From Opitutales bacterium (lineage in GTDB: Bacteria; Verrucomicrobiota; Verrucomicrobiia; Opitutales; UBA2987), in assembly GCA_021772555.1 (NCBI GenBank), contig JAJFLT010000086.1:1-9319 (forward strand): 9,319 bases of DNA. Direction: 5' to 3'. The position numbers and the translations under genes are program-made. Each line of letters begins with the position of its first letter. Position 1 is the stretch's first letter. Under the pieces are notes generated by a model that had not been told where the DNA came from, made no database searches, and saw only the letters and a program-made list of their open reading frames with translations. This document shows positions 1 through 6,372 of the stretch, one piece after another.

Positions 1-1062
1 TTCAGGATCCACTCTCTGATCGGCAATCATCTCGACATTGAATTTCCTGACAAAGTGGAGGCCCGGATAGTGATCAACGATTTTGCGAGCGTATTCCAGT
101 TCGTAGGTCCACCCTCTCATAAAAATAGTTGGCGTGTGGCCTGTATTCTTAACCGCGTCAAATATTACATTCTTAATCCAGTGTTCAGAATGTTCAATAT
201 CCAATCTTTCTCCCGGGGTTATAAATAAACCAACCTTTGGAAATTCACTAATGAACTTACCAATGGAATAGGAAGTGTAGTCTTCCAGAAGAGGTGTCGG
301 TGTAGAGATTTCGCCGGAAAGATTGTGTGCTTTTTGGAAAAACACCGATGTATGAATATTATAGAATTCAAAAAGTATCTTGATATTCCGTTTTTCACCT
401 TCCGCTATCAGCCATTTCAGCAAGTCATGATTTTTTTTAATTTGATCATCGGACATGCCACTTTGGGCTTCAGGGAATTTATCAAATTTGACAAAATAAT
501 CAAAAGGATGCCCATTCCACAGAACGATGTAATTGAACTTTTTTCCCGTCATAAAATCGAGAAACATAATCCAAAGTTTTTTATCGTAGAAAAATGGGAA
601 TTCCTCCGGGGTAATGGCATAATTATATTGCCCCAATTTCATCAACTGCAGCGAGATGCCTCTCCACCGCAATTCTGGAGCGTCTTCAAGGTAAAAATCT
701 TTCGGCACGCTATCCGAATCCAGGATCGTTTGAACAGCGGATTCCGCCGCATATACGGCACCACCCGTATCAAACGCATTTATCGAGATTTTATTACTAT
801 TTATTGAGAGACTGTAACCTTCTGCTTTTCTTAATGATTGCGGTAATCGTGAATCATCGGAGTGAAAATTAATTTCAATTTCTGAATCGTGCGCATCGAC
901 ATCCTTTACCGCCGTCAGGATTTTTCCCTTGGCAAAAGATAAAGCCGACTCATTCAGTTCCTGTTTAGAAAAGGTGTTAGCACTAAATATAAATTGAAAT
1001 GCAAGCAACGCCAGTGTTACTTTTTGGTGAAATAATTTAATATAGTTTTTTTTTAAAATCAT
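1..1062 (-). CDS. Secreted glycoside-hydrolase-like protein, GH67/GH20-type architecture (partial, C-terminus off window)
   Basis: The reading frame is open for all 354 codons from ATG at 1062 to the window edge, so the C-terminus is missing. Residues 1-32 form a signal peptide: a basic start (MILKKNYIK), a hydrophobic core (VTLALLAFQFIF) and a small-residue end (SANTFS). Residues ~40-115 resemble the alpha/beta N-terminal domain found before GH20 and GH67 catalytic barrels, ending in GGAVYAAESAVQTIL (100-114). Barrel-like sequence then begins: RWRGISLQLMK (132-142), FNYIVLWNGHPFDYF (176-190), ILFEFYNIH (229-237) and GLFITPGERL (278-287). E285 sits at a strand end and is a candidate catalytic acid. 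The likely role is periplasmic or extracellular polysaccharide breakdown; substrate unknown. Composition is clearly AT-richer than the genes to the right, which may reflect transfer. The 5' leader lies entirely inside the adjacent inverted-repeat element. Coding status is sure; family assignment is from pattern memory. Confidence 0.78.
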   Translation of the reverse strand, partial: MILKKNYIKLFHQKVTLALLAFQFIFSANTFSKQELNESALSFAKGKILTAVKDVDAHDSEIEINFHSDDSRLPQSLRKAEGYSLSINSNKISINAFDTGGAVYAAESAVQTILDSDSVPKDFYLEDAPELRWRGISLQLMKLGQYNYAITPEEFPFFYDKKLWIMFLDFMTGKKFNYIVLWNGHPFDYFVKFDKFPEAQSGMSDDQIKKNHDLLKWLIAEGEKRNIKILFEFYNIHTSVFFQKAHNLSGEISTPTPLLEDYTSYSIGKFISEFPKVGLFITPGERLDIEHSEHWIKNVIFDAVKNTGHTPTIFMRGWTYELEYARKIVDHYPGLHFVRKFNVEMIADQRVDPE

Positions 1063-1064
1063 TA

Positions 1065-1082
1065 GAACCTATCTCAAATTCG
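1065..1082 (+). repeat. Left terminal inverted repeat (18 bp)
   Basis: GAACCTATCTCAAATTCG is the exact reverse complement of 1320-1337. It is preceded by TA (1063-1064), which directly touches the ATG (1062-1060) of the leftward hydrolase-like gene. Read on the minus strand, it supplies that gene's leader, including GAGATAGG, a weak Shine-Dalgarno-like stretch five bases before the ATG. Confidence 0.85.
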
Positions 1083-1095
1083 CTTATGAATGATG

Positions 1096-1197
1096 TTTGT
1101 TGCGCCACGGTTGCAGATGCCAGGCGGCTTTGCGTCCTGATGGGCTGAAGCCCCTCGGATGCAAACCAACGCCACAGGTGCTACCGTGGCGCACAAA
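1096..1197 (+). other. Long imperfect stem-loop inside the MITE-like element
   Basis: An outer arm pairs 1096-1111 with 1183-1197 (15 pairs around TGCGCCACGG/CCGTGGCGCA, one bulged T). A middle arm pairs 1129-1137 (TTTGCGTCC) with 1157-1165 (GGATGCAAA), nine pairs including one G·T. The tip is GGGC-TGAA-GCCC (1142-1153). The G·T pair becomes G·U only in a plus-strand transcript and an A·C mismatch in the opposite one, so any RNA structure is favoured on the plus strand. Further short hairpins follow: GCGGC/GCCGC (1228-1248), GGGCT-TCC-AGCCC (1250-1262) and CGAC/GTCG (1262-1276). These could be structural features needed for transposition, a transcription stop or a structured RNA. No RNA family is recognised. 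Confidence 0.5.
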
Positions 1198-1319
1198 TCC
1201 TTCGGACAGAGGCGATTAAGTGTTTGAGCGGCGTTTCGAAGGGGCCGCAGGGCTTCCAGCCCGACAAACCCCGTCGCGCCTTGCTCCAAGCGCATAATTG
1301 CTTTCTGCATCACCATCAT

Positions 1320-1337
1320 CGAATTTGAGATAGGTTC
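1320..1337 (-). repeat. Right terminal inverted repeat (18 bp)
   Basis: CGAATTTGAGATAGGTTC is the exact reverse complement of 1065-1082 and is followed by TA (1338-1339). It ends 16 bp before the stop codon of the leftward phosphoribosyltransferase gene (1358-1356), so the element lies just downstream of the operon end. It could help end, or allow continuation of, operon transcription. Confidence 0.85.
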
Positions 1338-1355
1338 TACTTCAATTAATCCTGC

Positions 1356-1757
1356 CTAGACCACTTTCCAGGGCCAGTTGACGCAATCTTCAATTTCCGG
1401 AAAAAGCACATGGTCCGCTTTACCTTTGAGGACGAAGGTTATAATGCGGCAATGGCTCAATTGCTCTTTGGCCGTTTGCAATGTCTGTCCGGAAACGGAT
1501 ACATCATCAACCAGGAGCAAGGTTCCTCCAGTTGGCAAGTGGCATGGCTTCGCCAACAGCGCCGGGCGTTCGTAGCGCGGGTTGTTGTCCGCATCCCGGT
1601 AATTGATGTTCAGGAAAGCGAGTGGAACCTTTAATTGATGAGCCAGAAGCGTGGCCGGGACGAGGCCGCCGCTCAGTATACCAACCACACTGTCGACCGG
1701 CGGCAATGCACAAGCATGGAGGCGACCCGATATTTCATTAAAAGTGATTTCTTCCAT
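1356..1757 (-). CDS. Purine-type phosphoribosyltransferase (type I PRTase fold)
   Basis: A 133-aa cytoplasmic enzyme of the type I phosphoribosyltransferase family (PF00156), nearest by eye to the hypoxanthine/xanthine-guanine group. It would join a purine base to PRPP, giving the nucleotide and pyrophosphate. The PRPP-binding loop is LLLVDDVSVSGQTL (80-93) with the paired acids D84/D85; the usual Thr before the Gly is Ser89. GILSGGLVPATLLA (26-39) is the pyrophosphate-loop strand/helix, NYRDADNNPR (52-61) the flexible loop region, and the end, FPEIEDCVNWPWKVV, resembles the hood of Gpt-type enzymes. It is slightly shorter than Gpt (about 150 aa). The ATG has GAGG seven bases upstream. It begins 26 bp after the ExbB-type gene, so it is probably the last gene of that operon, occupying the place where ExbD is normally found. 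The base it uses cannot be read from the sequence. Confidence 0.85.
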   Translation of the reverse strand: MEEITFNEISGRLHACALPPVDSVVGILSGGLVPATLLAHQLKVPLAFLNINYRDADNNPRYERPALLAKPCHLPTGGTLLLVDDVSVSGQTLQTAKEQLSHCRIITFVLKGKADHVLFPEIEDCVNWPWKVV

Positions 1758-1783
1758 GTTCGGCCTCGATGGATTATTTGAAA

Positions 1784-2626
1784 TTAGGGAGTTGATTCGG
1801 GAGATGGTCCCGGTTGGGTTTTCTCCGGTTTTACTTCGCCGGAGAGGTGTTCGATGAGTCGGTTGGCGATTTGGGTGGTTGCCAGCATCTGATTGCTAAG
1901 GCGGTTTTTGAGGATGAAATAGGCGATCATGGCGGGAATGCCGATGACCAGCCCGGTGGCAGTGGTGATTAGGGCTTCCCCAATATCGCCGGCCAGCAAT
2001 TCGGGCCGCCCCATTCCCCCGCTCGATATGGTGGAAAAGGCGCCGATCATGCCGCTGACGGTGCCGAGTAAACCGATCATGGGCGATACTGTCGCCACCA
2101 CATTGAGGTAGTGGATCCATTGCCCGATGTTGTTTTCCTCGCTTTCAATCACTTCCACAAAGGAGGCCTCGACTTTTTCCTTGTTGGCGTCCGCCATATC
2201 CGGGCGAGCTCTTTCCAATGAGGCTTGCAAGGATCTCGAAAGCACGTTGGGGCGCTCGCGGAGAATTTTTCCCGCCTCCTTGAGATCCCGCAGGTGCAGC
2301 AGCGTGCAGAGTTCATCGATCATCGAATCGGGAAGAAACTTAGCCCGGCTGGTTTCCCGCCACCCGTAGATGATCAAAAAAAACAGAGCCAGGCAGCACA
2401 GGGCGAGGGGATACATGGCCCAACCTCCTTGTTCGAGCAATCCCCACAGGCTTTTGCCTTCCGTTTGCGCAAAAATAACAGGCGGAGCGAATTCCACCGA
2501 GTTGGCCGGATTTAGCATCCCGAAAAAGCCCGCAATAATTAGAAAGAGGAGCCAGGTGGATCTTGCCTGGAGCGTCAGCGTTAACGGATAATTATTGGGA
2601 GGCGGGGTCCAGGTGTTTTTCATCAT
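1784..2626 (-). CDS. MotA/TolQ/ExbB-family proton channel protein
   Basis: An inner-membrane proton-channel subunit of the ExbB/TolQ family (PF01618), which with ExbD/TolR harnesses proton-motive force for envelope work. With the start at 2626 the protein is 280 aa. Features: a hydrophobic N-terminal segment (25-38) not found in classic TolQ and possibly a signal peptide; TM1 70-88 (AMYPLALCCLALFFLIIYG); a cytoplasmic helical region; TM2 176-200 with the signature TVSPMIGLLGTVSGMI (T189 in LGTV); TM3 210-239 with GEALITTATGLVIGIPA (T221/T222). The pore threonines of the family are therefore present. The tail is Pro-rich (GPSPESTP). The frame stays open to 2749, but that extension (with MPLPPAMSCKKRQK) lies wholly inside the upstream gene and looks non-native. 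The double ATG at 2626/2623 is preferred; it overlaps the upstream gene by 35 bp, suggesting translational coupling. No ExbD/TolR partner follows. Confidence 0.9.
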   Translation of the reverse strand: MMKNTWTPPPNNYPLTLTLQARSTWLLFLIIAGFFGMLNPANSVEFAPPVIFAQTEGKSLWGLLEQGGWAMYPLALCCLALFFLIIYGWRETSRAKFLPDSMIDELCTLLHLRDLKEAGKILRERPNVLSRSLQASLERARPDMADANKEKVEASFVEVIESEENNIGQWIHYLNVVATVSPMIGLLGTVSGMIGAFSTISSGGMGRPELLAGDIGEALITTATGLVIGIPAMIAYFILKNRLSNQMLATTQIANRLIEHLSGEVKPEKTQPGPSPESTP

Positions 2627-3500
2627 ATAAAAGCCGGTAGTGCGCGAATAATTCCTCTTCGGGCCAATGGATTCCACGCGTTTGCATTTCACTGTAGAGT
2701 AAATGGGCTTTTGCCTCTTTTTGCAACTCATGGCTGGCGGCAATGGCAAGAGCGTAGCAATCGCTCAAATAGTCCATCGGCATCTGGCCGGAGAAGACAA
2801 TGGGGTGCAGGCTTGTCCAAAGTGCGCCGGTGAAATTTTTCTCCTCGAAATCAATTTTGGCCCGAACCCACCAGCCGAGGGCCGAGTTACCATAGAGGTT
2901 TTGCCTGCCAATCCATTCGGTGGCCAGGTCTTTTGCCTCCTCTTTCAACCCCAAGCGATAATGGCCCAACAGTACGGTCGCGCGGAGTTTCTCCCGCAGC
3001 GGATCGCTCGTTATATACGGCAGTAAATTTCGCGCAATGGCGATGGCGTCCTCTGGTTGATCGTTGAGCAGTGAAGCCTCCGGCAAAGCGCTCAAAAGCA
3101 GCCGTTCGGAATCGGTTAAAAATGGCAGAAAGCTCCGCCTTTGCCGGTAGAGGGCCCGAAGTACCGGTTGGGCTTCCCCCAGACTGCCTTCGCGCACCCA
3201 ATCCTCCGCTAGAGAGATCAACGCGGCGCCGGGAAAAATTACCGCTTCGATTTCCTCCCGTGGAAAAGTCAAGATGGCCTCTCCTCCATCCGATTCGATC
3301 AGGATTCGCAAATCTCCCTGGTCCGTGCGGGAGAGTTTGCCTTGGTAAGTGAAACCGTTTTTTACGACTGCTGTGGCCGGTCCCGACAGGAGAGCGTTCA
3401 TTTCGGATTCATCCAGGCAGAACGCCGTATTTCCCGACAGGCAAAAAGCGAGGGTTATGAGGAGCCTGTGGAAAATGATAATATTGGATTTGGATCTCAT
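2592..3500 (-). CDS. Secreted helical-repeat protein of unknown family, operon partner of ExbB and TPR protein
   Basis: 302 aa when started at the ATG at 3500, 13 bp after the stop of the TPR gene. A longer frame to 3677 is rejected because it only re-reads the TPR gene's end and would bury the signal peptide. Residues 1-28 form a signal peptide (RSKSNIIIFHRLLITLAFCLSGNTAFC); Phe before Cys argues against a lipobox. Residues ~42-90 are rich in short strands (AVVKNGFTYQGKL, DLRILIE, EAILTFPREEIEAVIFPG), resembling a small SH3/LSm-like barrel. Residues ~92-295 are helical, with TPR-like pairs (SLGEAQPVLRALYRQ; QPEDAIAIARNLLPY; LGHYRLGLKEEAKDLATEW; LQKEAKAHLLYSEMQ). It is probably periplasmic. 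Function unknown; the coupled genes suggest it is a scaffold or regulator in the same envelope assembly. I do not recognise a named family. Confidence 0.8.
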   Translation of the reverse strand: MRSKSNIIIFHRLLITLAFCLSGNTAFCLDESEMNALLSGPATAVVKNGFTYQGKLSRTDQGDLRILIESDGGEAILTFPREEIEAVIFPGAALISLAEDWVREGSLGEAQPVLRALYRQRRSFLPFLTDSERLLLSALPEASLLNDQPEDAIAIARNLLPYITSDPLREKLRATVLLGHYRLGLKEEAKDLATEWIGRQNLYGNSALGWWVRAKIDFEEKNFTGALWTSLHPIVFSGQMPMDYLSDCYALAIAASHELQKEAKAHLLYSEMQTRGIHWPEEELFAHYRLLYDEKHLDPASQ

Positions 3501-3513
3501 CGTCGGTTTTTGA

Positions 3514-6372
3514 TTATGGCGATTGGTTGGCCGATTCCGTGTCCAACGCCAGTATGGAATCGAGGCGGGTGTGTTCCCGCCGGGCCAGGGATCGGGTTTG
3601 CGGCTCCCCCAACTGGGGATCATCGAGAAACTCCGCCAGGGTGTCACGGGCTGCCCGCAGGTTGGAAAGTTCCTCAAAGAGGTTCGCGCTTTCCAGGTAG
3701 GAGGCCGTTACCAAATCGTTGTAAGCGCGATAAACGGTGTAAATACGTTGATAATAACCGATCGCTTTTTGCGGTTCACGCAGGAGCCGATAGGCATGAC
3801 CGATTCCCTCCAGGGCCTCGGCATGGGGGCGTCCGCGGGCCGATTTCAGTTTGAGGACTTCTTCGTAATGGGTAATTGCCAGTCGGGGTTTTCCAAGGTC
3901 AACGAGGGTTTTCCCCCGCAAGAGAGCTGCCTCAATGGCAATCGGATGCAGCGGCCATTCTACGGCCAGTTTTTCCAACCAGGGCAATGCCAGGGAGGGA
4001 TGATCGCGATTGGATTGCAACCGGGCCAGGCCATAATAACCTACGGCCTTTTCCGGTCGATGAGGATACCGCTCTATCAGCGCAGTGAAGTATTCCTCCG
4101 CCGAGGGGAACCCGAGTTCGAGCAAAAGAAGCCCGGCCCGGCCCAGGAATTCAGCTCCCAGGGAGTCGAGGGGCACGTTGCGGATCGTCTCCAGCATAAG
4201 GGCTTGGGCTTCATCGTTCCTTTTTTCAGCCCGATAAAGATTCGCTTGGTAAAGGCTCAGGCGCGAGTGATAGGTCAACCTTTTTTCAGCCAAATTTTTG
4301 ACTCGCTCTTCGCGCAGCCATCGGGCAAAGGTTTCAGTCTGTTGCGGGCCTTGCTTATTATGGAGGTGGTGCAGAGATTTTAAGATGAGTTGAATCTCCG
4401 CAGCCTCCACGTCATTGCCGAAGGTATCGAGGGCTTTAAGGAAAACCGGGTGTGCGCTATCTATTTTCCCCATCTGCTCATAAGCCCAGCCTGTCCAGTA
4501 GAGGGCCTCGCTTTTCCTCGGTTTTTGCTGCAAATCCGTTCGTGCTAGGTAGCGCTCGAAATGATCCGCCATGCGCTCGTATTCTTCCATCGCGCGGTAG
4601 ATTTTTCCGGTCTGGAAGATGGCGTAGGGAAAAAGGTTTCCCGCTTCTGGGGTTACTTTGGCGAAAGCCACGGCGGCGCCTAAAAGCTCCCCTTGGCCCA
4701 TTAGGATATCGCCCCTGAGGACGGACGCCTCTCCCTCTCGACCGTGACCGGGGAATGATCGCAGGTAAAAATCGATCCGCTCGAGAGCTTTACCATAATT
4801 CTTCAATGCATAATGGGTCGCGGCCCGCCAGTAAGCGGTTTCCGGCTCCAGAGGGCTGCCCTTGAGCGCATCCGCCAGCGCCCCCAATTCCTCCAGGGCG
4901 ATTGAGTAGTCTTTCTCGAAAAATCGGGACATGGCATGCCAGAGGCGGGCTTCGTTCCCCAGACCTCCCTCCGGGCCGGATTGCAGGCATAGATTGAAAT
5001 CTTCCCTTGCCTCAGGGTAGCGCTGGTTGAGGACGTAGCAGTGCCCCCGCGTAAAAAGCCATCGGGCTTGGCGGGGGTGGTTGGGATAGCGGGTCAGCAA
5101 ATCTCCCAGCAAAGAGGCTGCCTTTTCAAATTGGCGAAGTTCCTTGTGGATTTCCGCCGTCAGGTAAAGGACTTCCGGCATGAGCGAGGATTCCGCGTAG
5201 AGGTCTTGAAACGATTGGGCGATGGCGAGCGCATCGTCCCACATTTGCAGGGAGCGCGCGGCCAGCATCCAGCGGTAATGCGCCTCGGTTTGAATTTCTT
5301 GGGCAAAACCAGAATCCTCTGCTACTCTCTGGAATAAGAGCCAGGCTTCTTCGCCCCGGTTGGCCAGAAGCAGGCTTTGCCCATAACGCAGCAGAAAGCC
5401 ACCCGTATAATCCTCCGATTTTTGCAAAGATTCGAAGTCCGTTTCCAACTGTTGGACAAGCCTTGAGTAATACTCTTCCCAGAGCGTTTTGGCGGGTTCC
5501 GCGGACAGCCGGGCCTTTTTCTTCATCAGCGACCTCGATTCGGTCAAGCGCGCCTTTTGTTTATCGATCAAGACAATTTTGGGAGGAACCAGGCGGTAAC
5601 AGCGAATGGCCTCGGAGTAACGGTTATCAGCCAGCAATTGATCGCCGGTGCTGAGGGCGGCAAAGGCGAGGGCTGCCAATTCCGGCATGGTGTCGATTTT
5701 CCACCGGGTGGTCAGCAGGATGTTCTCCGCGGTGTCGAGTTGGCCCGCCTCGATAGAGACCTGCAAAGCCCGCAGTCGCGCTTGCCTTCTCACCGCAATG
5801 TCCCCCCCGCTGGAATAAATATTGTTGAATAGCCCAATGGATTCCGCGATTCGACCTGAAGTTTTAATCAATTCGGCTCTTCTCATGGCTGCCAGGGCGG
5901 CTTCGGGCCGATTGGGGTTTTCCGATTCAAACTGCCGAAAATATAGAATCGCTTTCTCCGTTTGAGCGGTTTGCTCGCAAGCTTGGGCAAGATGGTAAAC
6001 GGCGAAATTTCGCTGCGGATTCTTTTCAAGATAAGTTTGCAAAAAATATTCGAAAATTTCTGCCGCTAGGTTCGCCCGGCCCGTTCGCAAGAGGGAATAG
6101 CCCTGCATGGGCAGGAGCACTTTTTGAAGGCTTTCCGATTGGAAATCGTCTTCCTCGGAAAACTGTTCTTCGAGCGCCTCGAAAAATGAGGCCGCCGCTT
6201 CATACCGGCCCGATTGAAAGGCGGCGGTTGATTTTTGCAGCAGCGATTGCAGGGTGTCGCCCTCCTGGCCCGGTAGAGCGGACTTAAGGGACAAAGATAA
6301 AAGACTGACCGCAAACACGGAAAAAATTACATAACGGTCACAACTATGATAACGATTTACTGAAGCCATCAC
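3514..6372 (-). CDS. Large secreted TPR-repeat protein (952 aa)
   Basis: The first codon is GTG at 6372, immediately after the TAG of the exporter gene, with AGGG nine bases upstream; the ATG at 6369 is the alternative. Residues 13-36 give a signal peptide (YVIFSVFAVSLLSLSLKSALPGQ). The rest is a near-continuous helical superhelix of tetratricopeptide-like repeats, e.g. STAAFQSGRYEAAASFFEAL, AQACEQTAQTEKAILYFRQF, YYGLARLQSNRDHPSLALPW and GIGHAYRLLREPQKAIGYYQ. The last repeats end near LEFSN-type helices and an acidic, Ser/Asn-rich tail. No enzymatic domain is visible. TPR arrays are protein-binding platforms; periplasmic ones next to TolQ/ExbB are reminiscent of CpoB/YbgF and of gliding/secretion accessory proteins, but this one is far larger. 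It is likely the main structural component of the envelope system encoded by the operon. Exact repeat count is not determined. Confidence 0.88.
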   Translation of the reverse strand: MMASVNRYHSCDRYVIFSVFAVSLLSLSLKSALPGQEGDTLQSLLQKSTAAFQSGRYEAAASFFEALEEQFSEEDDFQSESLQKVLLPMQGYSLLRTGRANLAAEIFEYFLQTYLEKNPQRNFAVYHLAQACEQTAQTEKAILYFRQFESENPNRPEAALAAMRRAELIKTSGRIAESIGLFNNIYSSGGDIAVRRQARLRALQVSIEAGQLDTAENILLTTRWKIDTMPELAALAFAALSTGDQLLADNRYSEAIRCYRLVPPKIVLIDKQKARLTESRSLMKKKARLSAEPAKTLWEEYYSRLVQQLETDFESLQKSEDYTGGFLLRYGQSLLLANRGEEAWLLFQRVAEDSGFAQEIQTEAHYRWMLAARSLQMWDDALAIAQSFQDLYAESSLMPEVLYLTAEIHKELRQFEKAASLLGDLLTRYPNHPRQARWLFTRGHCYVLNQRYPEAREDFNLCLQSGPEGGLGNEARLWHAMSRFFEKDYSIALEELGALADALKGSPLEPETAYWRAATHYALKNYGKALERIDFYLRSFPGHGREGEASVLRGDILMGQGELLGAAVAFAKVTPEAGNLFPYAIFQTGKIYRAMEEYERMADHFERYLARTDLQQKPRKSEALYWTGWAYEQMGKIDSAHPVFLKALDTFGNDVEAAEIQLILKSLHHLHNKQGPQQTETFARWLREERVKNLAEKRLTYHSRLSLYQANLYRAEKRNDEAQALMLETIRNVPLDSLGAEFLGRAGLLLLELGFPSAEEYFTALIERYPHRPEKAVGYYGLARLQSNRDHPSLALPWLEKLAVEWPLHPIAIEAALLRGKTLVDLGKPRLAITHYEEVLKLKSARGRPHAEALEGIGHAYRLLREPQKAIGYYQRIYTVYRAYNDLVTASYLESANLFEELSNLRAARDTLAEFLDDPQLGEPQTRSLARREHTRLDSILALDTESANQSP

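Larger units (their letters stand above)
1063..1339. mobile_element. MITE-like non-autonomous element with perfect terminal inverted repeats and flanking TA
   Basis: An 18 bp perfect inverted repeat (1065-1082 and 1320-1337) bounds ~237 bp of interior sequence. A TA dinucleotide lies immediately outside each end (1063-1064, 1338-1339). TA duplication is the signature of IS630/Tc1-mariner and IS427-type transposases, so the unit is best read as a small element moved in trans. No transposase is encoded. The interior is more GC-rich than the gene to its left and contains several stem-loops. A minus-strand open frame (1074-1319) covers the element but resembles no protein, has no clear ribosome site and is low-complexity; I treat it as non-coding. 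The element fills the gap between the phosphoribosyltransferase stop and the hydrolase-like start codon. Seen: the repeats, TA and hairpins. Inferred: mobility. Other copies in the genome would settle it. Confidence 0.6.

Noticed and set aside
325..807. 160-codon plus-strand frame opposite the hydrolase-like gene
   Set aside because: The minus strand here has a continuous frame with signal peptide and family-like motifs; the plus frame has no domain character and no ribosome site.
1074..1319. Open minus-strand frame of 81 codons in the element
   Set aside because: It lies within the inverted-repeat element, starts in the terminal repeat region, is built from hairpin DNA and resembles no protein; best explained as chance openness of GC-rich repeat sequence.
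2627..2749. Longer N-terminus for the ExbB-type protein
   Set aside because: The extension overlaps the upstream gene by 158 bp, is basic and unstructured, and family proteins start near the N-terminal hydrophobic segment.
3501..3677. Longer N-terminus for the 302-aa secreted protein
   Set aside because: It re-reads the end of the TPR gene in another frame (Trp/Pro-rich string) and would place the signal peptide at residue 60.
3523..4383. 286-codon plus-strand frame opposite the TPR gene
   Set aside because: Antisense shadow of the TPR coding sequence; composition follows the codon pattern of the real gene and no family features appear.
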